Shown: positions 25,901 through 34,578 of the stretch, piece after piece | Layout of the letters: the number at the start of each line of letters is the position of its first letter | Numbering within the stretch: position 1 is the stretch's first letter | Origin: Chloroherpetonaceae bacterium | GTDB lineage: Bacteria; Bacteroidota; Chlorobiia; Chlorobiales; Thermochlorobacteraceae | Direction: 5' to 3' | DNA: 64,000 nt | NCBI GenBank assembly: GCA_025056565.1 | Contig: JANWWA010000001.1 | Location: 407,966 to 471,965, forward strand | Made by a program: the position numbers and the translations under genes | Notes under the pieces: generated by a model | The model's input: the letters and a program-made list of their open reading frames with translations, nothing else | Database searches by the model: none | Told to the model about the DNA's origin: nothing

Positions 25901-26717
25901 GTCTCTCTTTGAACACATTCTTTCTGCGCTCTCGAGCGAATCGCTCTTTCGCGTTGAAGAACGAAGCACAGAGCGCGAACTTAGCCGCATCTACCTCTTG
26001 GACTTTTCTCGCTTCCAGAACGACTCCACCACGCTGGTTGGCGCATTTACTGTTCAACAAGACATTTTCCTCTTTGAGACTGAGCTAACCAACCTACGCT
26101 TGCGCTTTCAGCAGCGGAGCAGCCTGAATCAGTTTAGTTTGGGTGTGGAGCGGCGGCTCTTTGTAGAGCGCAGCTTGCGCGCTGTTAGCCGCATCGGTTA
26201 CAGCTGGGGCATAGAGCTAAACTTTTTCTCAACACTTCACCGCTCATTTGCCAGCGCTCTGGAAGGACGAGATTTTGGCGGCATCAGTCGGCAATTTTTT
26301 ATTAGCGGCATTGGTCTATCAGCTGACATATCATACCGCCCCATCCAAGATTTAGAGCTAGGCATCCGCACCTCCTACGAGTGGCGAGAAGACACTTTCC
26401 CCGCTTCACGCATCGGACAAGCCGCCCTTGCCACGCTGAACACGCAGCAACTTCGTGCGATTTATTCGCTGCGCGGCAAAGGCCGCATCAGCGCACAGCT
26501 CGAGCGCACCGAAGCCACTCTCTCAGGCATTAGTCCCTTCGAAGCCGTCTTTGAGCTGACCAACGGAAATCCATTTGGCACCACACTCCTCTGGCGAATT
26601 GATGTGGATTATCGAGTGAGCAATTTCATTACGGCTTCCGCTGGGTACGACGGTCGTGCACTTCCAACTGGTCGCATTATTCACACTGGACGTGCTGAAG
26701 TGCGCGCCGTGTTTTGA
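22986..26717 (+). CDS. Large outer-membrane beta-barrel-like protein of unknown function
   Basis: 1243 residues from a TTG at 22986; the frame closes at 22970, and no better start precedes the signal peptide (hydrophobic to about residue 38, ending in LFAQ). Residues about 195-300 read GLRLQLEGTLAPGVEIAAAL and FDRVFVEVKAEKARATIGDF; around 340-400 come VYVNGELMVRGQNNDYVIEY and FQPRRLITQQSRITVDFQFT, a pattern shared by big conserved surface proteins of Bacteroidetes/Chlorobi. The remaining 800 residues alternate strands with aromatic ends, as in outer-membrane barrels, and the chain ends in a strand with a final Phe (RAVF). No enzymatic motif is seen. A structured leader precedes it. Confidence 0.75.
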   Translation: MLQGFAFSGTGSLLALSSFGAFVLAALFGTKLFAQPSASLSSALKPPPLCGDSLSTRPFLERYTTNRGEKVFVLYTLPVDSLKLPDEFIFRGSEKIFFDGLPVDSTRYRIDDVRGILYLRYLFRDSLLHRLEVRYRALPFSLKREYLRREILFQTARDSLLPDMLAARKPKAPLLQIDDIFAGTSLRRSGSLVRGITVGSNQDLNVTSGLRLQLEGTLAPGVEIAAALTDENTPIQPEGNTQTLQEFDRVFVEVKAEKARATIGDFNLSLGGTEFANLERRLQGGKVEGTFNFSETSSISTLLSFANARGRFHTNQFNGRDGVQGPYRLTGPNGEPFIIVLAGTERVYVNGELMVRGQNNDYVIEYATGEIYFQPRRLITQQSRITVDFQFTERLYPRNFLTSKTVASLFDDRLRFQASFISESDDENSPIDFLLTERGRESLRQAGADRLRATDTTAFVGVDSLGRPRGAYVKIDTVIQGERRSIFRFVGEGAPYAFWNPPFSIVPEGQGSYRRLNFGIYEYVGEGLGNYVPFALLPLPTAQNVLDLSLQLSPVKGLSFSLEGALSQNDLNKFSPLDDSLRDGRAYTLSATFSPQSFELFGVKLGDFDLRLSQRETSRQFAFIDRTLPVDLNRDFNLIDFDGRLLFTAQAAERLRSAFLTYKPIRPLAFSYRLGQLERETLFSALRQEVGLQLRLDSLLSVTYSIAHTASQNALTAENANWVRHSGQLGVELRPASGGFWSFLAKPFFNLELSEKDTRAALTDTLRPDSHKILDAVVGISLTNFLGQNLSASFGYRTDELFDSQMPFGASLIPASAAHTLSAEWQLLPSSDFLAFLNFTHRVRRFSERFRERGNSDVETFLLRFQTRYTPFRAALELEWLYDVSTEQTSRLERRFFAVPLGRGNFIWRDRNGNGLREFDEFIPVTFIGEVGDDNLQYILRTFPSDELFPTIDLRTSLRFRLRPARFFSQRESLFEHILSALSSESLFRVEERSTERELSRIYLLDFSRFQNDSTTLVGAFTVQQDIFLFETELTNLRLRFQQRSSLNQFSLGVERRLFVERSLRAVSRIGYSWGIELNFFSTLHRSFASALEGRDFGGISRQFFISGIGLSADISYRPIQDLELGIRTSYEWREDTFPASRIGQAALATLNTQQLRAIYSLRGKGRISAQLERTEATLSGISPFEAVFELTNGNPFGTTLLWRIDVDYRVSNFITASAGYDGRALPTGRIIHTGRAEVRAVF

Positions 26718-26857
26718 ACTTACACCTAAAAATTCGGTTCTCAGACAGCATCACTGCTGTGTATTGCCAATGCGATGCCCTGCAACCTTTTCTTTTTTGC
26801 CCCTAATGAGTATGTTCAGTGTATTTGTTGAAACTTGTTGGCTTATTTCGAGAATCT

Positions 26858-28969
26858 ATGGCGCGAACAAGAAAAACACTTCCTAAAAACCTGAGTGAAC
26901 CACTGCGCGACATTGTTGCACCTGAACTTTACATCAATCGGGAACTGAGCTGGATTGAGTTCAACAAGCGCGTGCTCAACGAAGCGCGCAACCCGTCGCA
27001 TCCACTCTTGGAGCGCGTTAAATTTATCGCAATCTTCAGCTCTAACCTCGATGAGTTCTTTATGATTCGCGTCTCTGGGTTAGAGGAGCAGGTTGAGGCT
27101 GGCATTACGATGCGCTCCTTTGATGGGATGACCCCCATGCAGCAGCTTCTGGAAATTCGCACTCGCGTCATTGATTTGCTGGCGGAGCATTCTCGCCTGT
27201 TCTACGACGAACTCATTCCGCAACTTGCAGACGCAGGCATTTCTTTTGTGCGCTATCAAGACCTTTCAGAGTCGCAAAAGACTGCGCTGGATAAGTATTT
27301 CGATGAACAGATTTTTCCTGTGCTTACACCTCTGGCGTTTGATCCCGGACATCCCTTCCCGTTTGTTTCCAATCTTTCGCTGTCGCTTGCGGTTCAGTTA
27401 AAGCCACACGAAAATTCTCCGCCACGTTTTGCTCGCGTGAAAGTTCCCGATGGGCTGCCGCGTCTTATTCGCCTTGACAAAATCAGCGGTTGCCGTGTGC
27501 CGAAGGGGAAAATTATGTTTGTCTGGATTGAAGATATCATTACCAACAACATCCAGAAACTTTTTCCGAATGTAACGATTATCTCCACACATCCTTTCCG
27601 CGTTACGCGTGATGCAGATATTGAAATTGAAGAAGATGAAGCAGGCGATTTGCTCGAGACGGTTTCGCAAGGTCTGCGTCAGCGTCGCTATGGCAGTGTG
27701 GTCAAGATGGATGTTAACCCCGGCATTCCTGATTACATTCGGCAAGTGCTCATTGAAAACCTTGAAATTGAGGACCGCAAGGTCTATGAAATTCCAGGCG
27801 CCTTAGGGCTAAGTAGCCTAATGGAAGTGATGTCGATTGACCGCCCTGATTTGAAAGATGCGCCGTTTGTGCCACGCAATCCCTTTGCACTTGCCGATGA
27901 CGAAGATATTTTCGCTCTGTTGCGGCGGCGCGATATGCTTTTGCATCACCCCTACGATTCGTTCCAACCTGTGATTGATTTTGTCCAGTGTGCCGCCACC
28001 GACCCTCATGTGCTGGCAATTAAGCAAACGCTCTATCGCGTAGGTAGCAAATCACCGATTGTGCAAGCCCTCATTGAAGCTGCTGAACGCGGTAAGCAAG
28101 TTGCCGTTCTGGTCGAGCTGAAAGCCCGTTTTGATGAAGAAAACAACATTGTTTGGGCACGTGCGCTGGAAAAAGCAGGCGCCCATGTCGTCTATGGCTT
28201 GCTTGGCTTAAAGACGCATGCCAAAATGCTACTGGTTGTGCGTCGTGAAGAGGATGGGCTGCGGCGATATGTGCATCTCAGCACCGGCAACTACAACGCC
28301 ACCACTGCACGCATTTACACTGACTACAGCCTCTTTACCTCCAATCCTGATATCGCTGCAGATGTATCTGAGCTATTTAACTACCTAACGGGCTATTCAC
28401 GTCAGGATCAGTATCGGAAACTCATTGTCGCACCGCTCAACATCCGCAAGTGGATTTTGGAGATGATTGAGCGTGAAATTGCCCATCAGCGCCAGCACGG
28501 CAATGGGCATATTATCTTGAAGCTCAATGCACTGGTTGACCCACAGGTTATTGCGGCACTCTATCGTGCTTCACAAGCAGGGGTCTGGATTGACCTTATT
28601 ATACGCGGCATTTGTTCACTTCGCCCCATGCAAAAAGGCATCAGCGACAACATCCGCGTCGTGAGCATTGTCGGACGATTTCTGGAACATAGCCGCGTGT
28701 TCTATTTTTATAACAATGGCGATGAAGAAGTCTATCTCGGCAGCGCTGACATGATGCAGCGCAATCTTGACCGACGCGTCGAGACGATCTTCCCGATTTT
28801 GGATATTTCGTTCAAAAAAAGTATCAAACACTGCTTAGAAATTATGCTGCAAGACAATGTCCAGTCGTGGATGCTTTATCCTGATGGCACCTATATGAAG
28901 ACCATACGAGAAGGCGAGCCGCTAAATAGCCAAATTGTATTCTTGCAACATCCACACATTACCTACTAA
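26858..28969 (+). CDS. ppk1: Polyphosphate kinase 1
   Basis: 703 residues from the ATG at 26858 (an earlier in-frame start at 26819 adds an unrelated segment). N-terminal [19 protein letters not shown], then the kinase core [33 protein letters not shown] with the His that is phosphorylated, [20 protein letters not shown], and [20 protein letters not shown] with the second catalytic His region. It reversibly polymerises ATP gamma-phosphate into polyphosphate at the membrane. rpiB starts 1 base after its stop. Confidence 0.95.
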   Translation: MARTRKTLPKNLSEPLRDIVAPELYINRELSWIEFNKRVLNEARNPSHPLLERVKFIAIFSSNLDEFFMIRVSGLEEQVEAGITMRSFDGMTPMQQLLEIRTRVIDLLAEHSRLFYDELIPQLADAGISFVRYQDLSESQKTALDKYFDEQIFPVLTPLAFDPGHPFPFVSNLSLSLAVQLKPHENSPPRFARVKVPDGLPRLIRLDKISGCRVPKGKIMFVWIEDIITNNIQKLFPNVTIISTHPFRVTRDADIEIEEDEAGDLLETVSQGLRQRRYGSVVKMDVNPGIPDYIRQVLIENLEIEDRKVYEIPGALGLSSLMEVMSIDRPDLKDAPFVPRNPFALADDEDIFALLRRRDMLLHHPYDSFQPVIDFVQCAATDPHVLAIKQTLYRVGSKSPIVQALIEAAERGKQVAVLVELKARFDEENNIVWARALEKAGAHVVYGLLGLKTHAKMLLVVRREEDGLRRYVHLSTGNYNATTARIYTDYSLFTSNPDIAADVSELFNYLTGYSRQDQYRKLIVAPLNIRKWILEMIEREIAHQRQHGNGHIILKLNALVDPQVIAALYRASQAGVWIDLIIRGICSLRPMQKGISDNIRVVSIVGRFLEHSRVFYFYNNGDEEVYLGSADMMQRNLDRRVETIFPILDISFKKSIKHCLEIMLQDNVQSWMLYPDGTYMKTIREGEPLNSQIVFLQHPHITY

Positions 28970-28970
28970 A

Positions 28971-29438
28971 ATGAACATTGCAGTCGGTAGCGACCATGCG
29001 GGGTTTGAAAAGAAACAACGCATACTGGCGTGGTTAGGCGAAAAGCAATACACATACTTCGACTTCGGCACTTACTCAGCCGATTCTGTAGATTATCCCG
29101 ACTATGCACGTGCTGTGGCTAACGCAGTCGCTCAAGGGAAATTTGAACAAGGGATTTTGCTTTGTGGGAGCGGTGTGGGTGTTTCTATAGTCGCTAACAA
29201 GGTGAAGGGTATTCGCGCCGCATTAGTGTTTAACCCTGAAATTGCACGTCTGGCCCGCGCACACAACGATGCAAACATTATGTGCCTACCTGCGCGCTTT
29301 ATGAGCGATGCAGACATGCTCCAATGCCTTGAAAATTGGTTTGCAGCATCGTTTGAAGGCGGTCGGCATGCCCAGCGCGTTTCCAAAATTGAGCTTGATG
29401 CCACTTGTCTTGCGCCCTATCACAACCAAGCCTCATAA
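28971..29438 (+). CDS. rpiB: Ribose-5-phosphate isomerase B
   Basis: 155 residues from the ATG at 28971, directly after the ppk1 stop. N-terminal IAVGSDHAGFEKKQRILAWL (phosphate and substrate-binding Asp-His), GILLCGSGVGVSIVANKVKG with the catalytic Cys, and RAHNDANIMCLPARFM. It interconverts ribose 5-phosphate and ribulose 5-phosphate in the pentose phosphate and Calvin-type pathways; rpiB-type enzymes can also act on allose 6-phosphate. The phosphate theme with ppk1 is probably coincidental. Confidence 0.93.
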   Translation: MNIAVGSDHAGFEKKQRILAWLGEKQYTYFDFGTYSADSVDYPDYARAVANAVAQGKFEQGILLCGSGVGVSIVANKVKGIRAALVFNPEIARLARAHNDANIMCLPARFMSDADMLQCLENWFAASFEGGRHAQRVSKIELDATCLAPYHNQAS

Positions 29439-29530
29439 TCCGAAACGGTTAGGGCGCAAAAATCGTCTAACTAACTAAAACTCTACATAGTGTTCTTTGG
29501 AAGTATCGAACAACCAAACTCAATGCAACT

Positions 29531-30202
29531 ATGAGCCAACTTCAGTATCGCACCGATATTCGGACTTTGAAATCAACGGATACTCTTTCAGATGCGCTGC
29601 AGATTGTCCGTTCCAGTCAGCTCGGTGCCTTGCCTGTGCTTCGGCATCGCAAGCTCATTGGGATGCTGCATGCTGATGATGCCGCACTCATCAAAGCCGC
29701 AGAAGAAACTCCCTCTCAAACCCTTGGCTCAGTCAAGTTTGCAGACCCTCCATCGCTTCGGCACGATGCACACTGCTTAGACGCAATTAAGCAATTTCGC
29801 CGCACTTCGCTTTCGCTGCTTCCCGTTGTAGAAGCGGACGCGACATATCTGGGTGCTATTTTGCGCCGTGATGCCGAGCAGCAACTTCTCGAGCTCTTTT
29901 CGCTTCAAACCGATGGAATTTTAATAGAACTTGAAACCCCTGCCTCCATTCGCCTCTCAGAAGTGATTCGGCTCTTAGAGCAAAATGAGACGCGGCTTTT
30001 TACGGTTGGTACTCGCCCTGTACCTGACAGCACCGACCGCCAATTTCTCCTCTTTCATCTCTATACCCCTGATGCATATCGCCTGCAGCGCACACTTGAG
30101 CGCTATGGGTATCTCATTACCTATAACTCCCACGCTGGCGAAAGCATTTTGGACGATGCTGCACTTAGAGCGCAGGAATTTTTGCGCTATTTGGAGCTTT
30201 GA
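29531..30202 (+). CDS. CBS-domain pair protein with ACT-like C-terminus
   Basis: 223 residues. The first about 130 residues form two CBS motifs: TLSDALQIVRSSQLGALPVL and CLDAIKQFRRTSLSLLPVVE, each followed by a short strand. The rest (GILIELETPASIRLSEVIRL, LLFHLYTPDAYRLQRTLERY) looks like an ACT-type alpha-beta fold. CBS modules usually sense adenine nucleotides; the same pairing with ACT occurs in AcuB-like proteins. It faces kdsC tail to tail with a 9-base gap. Confidence 0.85.
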   Translation: MSQLQYRTDIRTLKSTDTLSDALQIVRSSQLGALPVLRHRKLIGMLHADDAALIKAAEETPSQTLGSVKFADPPSLRHDAHCLDAIKQFRRTSLSLLPVVEADATYLGAILRRDAEQQLLELFSLQTDGILIELETPASIRLSEVIRLLEQNETRLFTVGTRPVPDSTDRQFLLFHLYTPDAYRLQRTLERYGYLITYNSHAGESILDDAALRAQEFLRYLEL

Positions 30203-30211
30203 ACGTTTCCC

Positions 30212-30742
30212 TTACGACGTGATACCTCGCAACTGCAAAATATGCTCTGCGAAATCACGAAATGCTCCGTAGCCGCCACGTGCTTTGCAGATATAGTGTG
30301 CAACCGCTTGAATTGCTGGCATTGCATCACTGGGTGCAGCCGTGAGACTTACTTCACCAATTGTTTGCAGAATATCCAAGTCATTCATATCGTCGCCAAT
30401 GTAAGCCAGATTTTCCAGCGAAAGAGAAGTTTCACGCAGAATAACTTCTAAATGTGCACGCTTATCTTTGACGCCTAAGTAGAGAAACGGCATTCGTAGC
30501 TTTTCTGCACGCTTGCGCACACTTCCAGAATTCTCACCTGTGATGATAGCGGTTTCAATCCGTGCCAGCTTGCGCAGTCGTTCTACGCCCATTCCGTCTC
30601 TGATGGAAAAGCGCTTTAGCTCTTCCCCTCGCTCAGAGTAATAGACGCCCGTATCAGTCAGCACACCGTCGCTGTCTGTTAAGACCAGTTTGATGCGCAT
30701 TGCACGCCGCCGCTGTTCTGCAAGTGAGAGTTTTTTTGGCAT
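30212..30742 (-). CDS. kdsC: 3-deoxy-D-manno-octulosonate 8-phosphate phosphatase (KdsC-type HAD)
   Basis: 176 residues from the ATG at 30742 (the frame's TTG at 30754 is less likely). HAD motif I is LVLTDSDGVLTDTGVYYSER, a variant of the DVDGVLTDG seen in KdsC with Ser in the middle position; motif II is ETAIITGENSG, then Lys in GVKDK, and motif IV YIGDDMNDLDIL. The small size without a cap domain matches KdsC (C0 HAD, tetramer). It removes phosphate from KDO-8-P in lipopolysaccharide core synthesis. Confidence 0.88.
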   Translation of the reverse strand: MPKKLSLAEQRRRAMRIKLVLTDSDGVLTDTGVYYSERGEELKRFSIRDGMGVERLRKLARIETAIITGENSGSVRKRAEKLRMPFLYLGVKDKRAHLEVILRETSLSLENLAYIGDDMNDLDILQTIGEVSLTAAPSDAMPAIQAVAHYICKARGGYGAFRDFAEHILQLRGITS

Positions 30743-30836
30743 TGCGCGTCGCAAAGGAATTGGGCAAAGTTACGCCAAAATAACGGACAGTATGCAAGTC
30801 GCTTATTTTACCACTTTTTTCAGGGAGCCGATGCGG

Positions 30837-31655
30837 CTAATAGTCACGCTTTGCTGTTAGCGGGTTGAGCACGCCCTCCATTGATGCGATTTCAGCGGTA
30901 ATCGCTCCCACTGGCACCTTGATGGAAATTTTGACTGGAATTTTGTTGTCGTCGTCCGTCATCCAGATGAGAATGCGCCCTTCACTCTTAAAGAGACCTG
31001 CTCCCTGCACCAGCGGCTCAACCACAACCGTGTTAAATGTGCCAATTTCTGTCTCAATCACATCGCGGTAGCGCACCTTTACCTCGAGCGGATACTCCTT
31101 GTCATCGCTGACTTGTCTTAGAAAAATGCTCTGTCCGTTCCTAAATTCTTTAAGATTTAGCGTGCGCACATAGAAATATGCCGATACGATGTCCTGTGCA
31201 TATGGGCTGATGGTGAATTCCTTGTTGTAAATCAGGGAGCGTGCGCGACCGCTGCTATGGAAAAATTCAATCTCATCGTCTCTTGAAAACTTGCCCTCAC
31301 GGAGTCGTTGCTTGAAGTAAAGTGGGCAAAGCGCATCTCTGTGAATGAAGGTCTCATAGCGGTCGTCGACTTTGAAGAAGTTGTCAAACACGGGAATGGT
31401 GTTAGCTGTAAACACGACATGGTGGCATGGCTCACCGCGTATGATGGTATCTTTGACGACTGCAATTTCTGTGTTGGCTGCTTTTACAATTCCATACTTC
31501 AAGTGATAGCGTAGCCGCTCCCCTGTGCGAAATGTGTTGTTCGGCACTTTGCGGTATGTGAACGTTTCAGCCGATTCTTGCGCAAAAAGCAGTGCGCACA
31601 TCGCTGTTAGCAGCAGAACCGTTGAAGCAAAGTAGCAAGTCTGGTAGCGTATCAT
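30837..31655 (-). CDS. DUF3108 exported protein
   Basis: 272 residues with a signal peptide (LLLTAMCALLFAQ). The body follows the DUF3108 pattern: GERLRYHLKYGIVKAANTEI near residue 45, FFKVDDRYETFIH, FYVRTLNLKEFRNGQ, VEPLVQGAGLFKSEGRILIW, ending with PVGAITAEIASM. Such proteins are predicted outer-envelope beta proteins of unknown function common in Bacteroidetes and Chlorobi. It precedes kdsC on the same strand, with a 94-base gap. Confidence 0.85.
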   Translation of the reverse strand: MIRYQTCYFASTVLLLTAMCALLFAQESAETFTYRKVPNNTFRTGERLRYHLKYGIVKAANTEIAVVKDTIIRGEPCHHVVFTANTIPVFDNFFKVDDRYETFIHRDALCPLYFKQRLREGKFSRDDEIEFFHSSGRARSLIYNKEFTISPYAQDIVSAYFYVRTLNLKEFRNGQSIFLRQVSDDKEYPLEVKVRYRDVIETEIGTFNTVVVEPLVQGAGLFKSEGRILIWMTDDDNKIPVKISIKVPVGAITAEIASMEGVLNPLTAKRDY

Positions 31656-31814
31656 ATAGTTGTTTGGTTAAACGGCACTTTGGTTATTTTATCGTGCTGA
31701 TGGAGAAGACTAGTGCGAGCGAACTTGTGCTTGCCCTGATTTTTCACTGCTTCCTCTTTTTCCTCTACCCTTCTGCACCACCTCAATGCTTTCAACGCTG
31801 AGAGAGAGCAAAAG

Positions 31815-33521
31815 TTATGTGCGGCGCAGCACAGGTTGCTCCACCAGTTGGTAAAGCAAGGCTGCAGCAATACAAAGCCCGCTAATCAGCACACAGAACT
31901 TGGCAAACGCATCAATGTGGCGCACGTAGAACGTTTCACCCGTGCCAATCTCCAGTGCAGCAATCGTAAAAGCTTCCTTCCACCAAGGAATTTCACCATA
32001 TCCGCGTCCATAGCGGTCAATGAACAGTGACACACCTGTATTGGCACAGCGCGCCATGGCTCGGCGTGTCTCAATGCAGCGCAAGCGTGCAAACGCTGCG
32101 TGCTGATACGGTCCATATGACTTGCCAAACCACCCATCGTTGGTGATAATCGTCAGAAAGTCCGCACCCTTGCGCACAAACTCTGCCACGAACCCCGGAT
32201 AAATTGACTCATAGCAAATTAGCCCGCAGACCTTTAGGCTGTCTCCGCTTTTGGTTTTGAACTGCAAGAGTTTTATTTCGTTGCCTTTGCCCCAACTGCT
32301 GATGCCTGCCACCCCGATTGTAATGGTGGATAGCAGCGGCAAGTAGTCCAAATAAGGCACACGCTCCGCAAACGGCACCAGTTTCATCTTGTGGTAGATT
32401 TGTGGCATATCTGAGTCAAGCGTGATGAGCATTGAAGAATTGAATGAATCGTAGTATTTGCCTGTGTAACGGTCAAAGCGCGCTGTAGCTTGTCGTTGCG
32501 TGCTATCGCTGTAACGCACTACATCGGGGAAACCAGTCAGCAAAGGCGTCTGCCACTCTTGCACCTTCGCCCAAAGTGTTTCTCGGTGAAATTGATTGTA
32601 TGGCTCTAAGATGTAAAATGGAATAGTTGTCTCTGGATAGAGAATCATATCTACGGCTTCCTTGCGCAAAGCACGGTCTGTGAGGTCGTAGTGCTTTTGC
32701 ATCACAAAGGCTTCTTGATGCCGTTCCCACTTCACAAACGGGTCAATATTTGGCTGAATGATGGCCACTTTTGCTGTTTTATCTGTGGTGGGCAATGGCG
32801 CATTGAGCACCCACAGTGAATAAGCAAGTGGCGGCAGGAGCAGGAGCAGTGCAACCATGCCGCTTTCTGCCAGCCATTTCCAGCGCATCCGATGCTGCTG
32901 ATAGCGTTCATACCACACCAGCATACACACATTAAACAGTATAATCCAAAACGAAATCGCCCACACTCCGAACAGATCTGCATACTGAATGAGCCAGAAG
33001 AGATAAGACTGCGAATTGCCCAGCGTCATCCAGCCGAAAGAAATTTCCATATCGAGGTAAATCCATTCCCACGCTGTCCAAATAAACGGCAAGGCGATTA
33101 GCGCAATGTGCCAGCTGGTGCGCTTCCAGATGAAGTAAAACACAACTAACGGCACAGTAAGGAAAAAGCTCTGCGCCACATACATCAATGCACCGCCAAC
33201 TGCAGTAGAGAGCGCAACCCACCACACTGAGCAAAGCACAAACACAAACATTCCCAAATAGGCTGTGCGGTAAAATGCCCTAAACGAATCTGATTTTTTG
33301 AGTTGTAAGAGCAGTGGCACAAAGCCAATCCACGCCAGCGGTTCAAGATGAATAAAGGGATAGGTTGGAAAGGCAAAGCCCAGCATTGCACCCGATAGCA
33401 CAGGCAACCTGACTGCTTCAGCACGCAGCGCCTGAAGCAGTGTTTTTCGCAGCGGCATAGCTGGCGCCGCCACCGCACGGGACTTTGATGAGCTTTTGGC
33501 GGAGAGTGAGGTCTTTGGCAC
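31815..33521 (-). CDS. lnt: Apolipoprotein N-acyltransferase
   Basis: 568 residues from a GTG at 33521; an ATG at residue 23 (MPLRKTLLQALRAEAVRLPV) is a reasonable alternative. Several N-terminal membrane helices (FAFPTYPFIHLEPLAWIGFV), then a nitrilase/CN-hydrolase domain from about residue 245: ILYPETTIPFYI (catalytic Glu), YHKMKLVPFAERVPY (Lys), VCGLICYESIYPGFVAEFV (Cys), then NDGWFGKSYGPYQH. A last membrane helix follows. It adds the third acyl chain to lipoproteins, which fits the several lipoproteins in this window. Confidence 0.94.
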   Translation of the reverse strand: MPKTSLSAKSSSKSRAVAAPAMPLRKTLLQALRAEAVRLPVLSGAMLGFAFPTYPFIHLEPLAWIGFVPLLLQLKKSDSFRAFYRTAYLGMFVFVLCSVWWVALSTAVGGALMYVAQSFFLTVPLVVFYFIWKRTSWHIALIALPFIWTAWEWIYLDMEISFGWMTLGNSQSYLFWLIQYADLFGVWAISFWIILFNVCMLVWYERYQQHRMRWKWLAESGMVALLLLLPPLAYSLWVLNAPLPTTDKTAKVAIIQPNIDPFVKWERHQEAFVMQKHYDLTDRALRKEAVDMILYPETTIPFYILEPYNQFHRETLWAKVQEWQTPLLTGFPDVVRYSDSTQRQATARFDRYTGKYYDSFNSSMLITLDSDMPQIYHKMKLVPFAERVPYLDYLPLLSTITIGVAGISSWGKGNEIKLLQFKTKSGDSLKVCGLICYESIYPGFVAEFVRKGADFLTIITNDGWFGKSYGPYQHAAFARLRCIETRRAMARCANTGVSLFIDRYGRGYGEIPWWKEAFTIAALEIGTGETFYVRHIDAFAKFCVLISGLCIAAALLYQLVEQPVLRRT

Positions 33522-33639
33522 AGGTCTAAGCGACTTTATACACTTTCCTTCTCAGAGAAAATTGGCGCAATTAAGTCATTTCAGAGCTGCAAAGCAAACC
33601 TTTGCAGAGCCTACCTGTCTCTTGCTAATTGTCGAACAT

Positions 33640-34440
33640 TCACCCAGACTCGCATGCTGGCTCTCCCAGCTTTTTGCTAATGAGCACAATGCTATCGGCA
33701 ATTCCAAAACGAAGCATATCGTGGTAGCTAGAAAGCAATAACTTTGTTTCAAAGCCTACGCTGCGTAGATGCTCGAGCAGATCTATACCAAAGTTACGAT
33801 AGGCTAAAATTTCTCCGCGTAGCGGATCGCCATGATATTCAGGTGGCAGAAGATATTCTACTGCTTCACCGCTGAATCGAACTCGCTCTACAGTTGGGCG
33901 GTCAAGACACAGTGGCACGGTAAAGATATGCACGCCAGCGGGTTTCAAGACGCGCGCAATTTCCCGCACTGCTTGATGCCAGTTGCGCACATGCTCCAAG
34001 ACATCTTCCGTAATCACTGCATCAAAAGCGCTGTTGGGAAAGGTTAGGCATTCTAAGTTTTGGCAAAGCACTCCCCCCTTTTGCTTACCTGCAGGCACAT
34101 CGGGGAAAAATTCTGATGCAATGTAGTTTGGGTTTCCTTCTCCAATTGCCCTGTAAATTGGTTCGTTTGCCGAGGCACTGTAAAGTTTTCGCTGCATGAG
34201 CGCCCCACGATTTTCAGCCAATGAGGTAAGCGGCAGTCCAAAATGCTGCATAAGCCCTAATGCGACATGGCGCTTGCGCGATGAACTGCGGCACCACACA
34301 CAGAGCAGACTTTCACGCATTTGTGATCTATCTGGTAGGTTACCTGCTAAAAACAGCGAGCGCTTGCCACACACTGTGCACTTGCCAACACGATGCAGCG
34401 AGTAACTTTTAGCAAGGCGTATAACTGTTGTCCATCTCAT
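33640..34440 (-). CDS. Class I SAM-dependent methyltransferase with N-terminal zinc ribbon
   Basis: 266 residues from the ATG at 34440. A Cys4 ribbon-like segment comes first (CTVCGK ... LLCVWCRSSSRKR, about residues 20-55), then a methyltransferase fold in which CLTFPNSAFDAVITEDVLEH carries motif II/III and VREIARVLKPAGVHIFTVPL motif V. The glycine-rich SAM motif I is only weakly visible near NYIASEFFPDVPAGK. The substrate is unknown; proteins of this form occur near glycan and surface genes. It lies upstream of lnt on the same strand, 118 bases away. Confidence 0.8.
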   Translation of the reverse strand: MRWTTVIRLAKSYSLHRVGKCTVCGKRSLFLAGNLPDRSQMRESLLCVWCRSSSRKRHVALGLMQHFGLPLTSLAENRGALMQRKLYSASANEPIYRAIGEGNPNYIASEFFPDVPAGKQKGGVLCQNLECLTFPNSAFDAVITEDVLEHVRNWHQAVREIARVLKPAGVHIFTVPLCLDRPTVERVRFSGEAVEYLLPPEYHGDPLRGEILAYRNFGIDLLEHLRSVGFETKLLLSSYHDMLRFGIADSIVLISKKLGEPACESG

Positions 34441-34578
34441 TTTTCCCACACGCAGTTCCAGCTACGCTGCCAAGTTAGAAGGAAGAGATACAAGCATCAT
34501 TCTCGGGACACGTGATGTTTGAATGCACAATCTCGCCACGAAGTTGTTATCTTTATGTTTTCACATACTTCATAAGCT

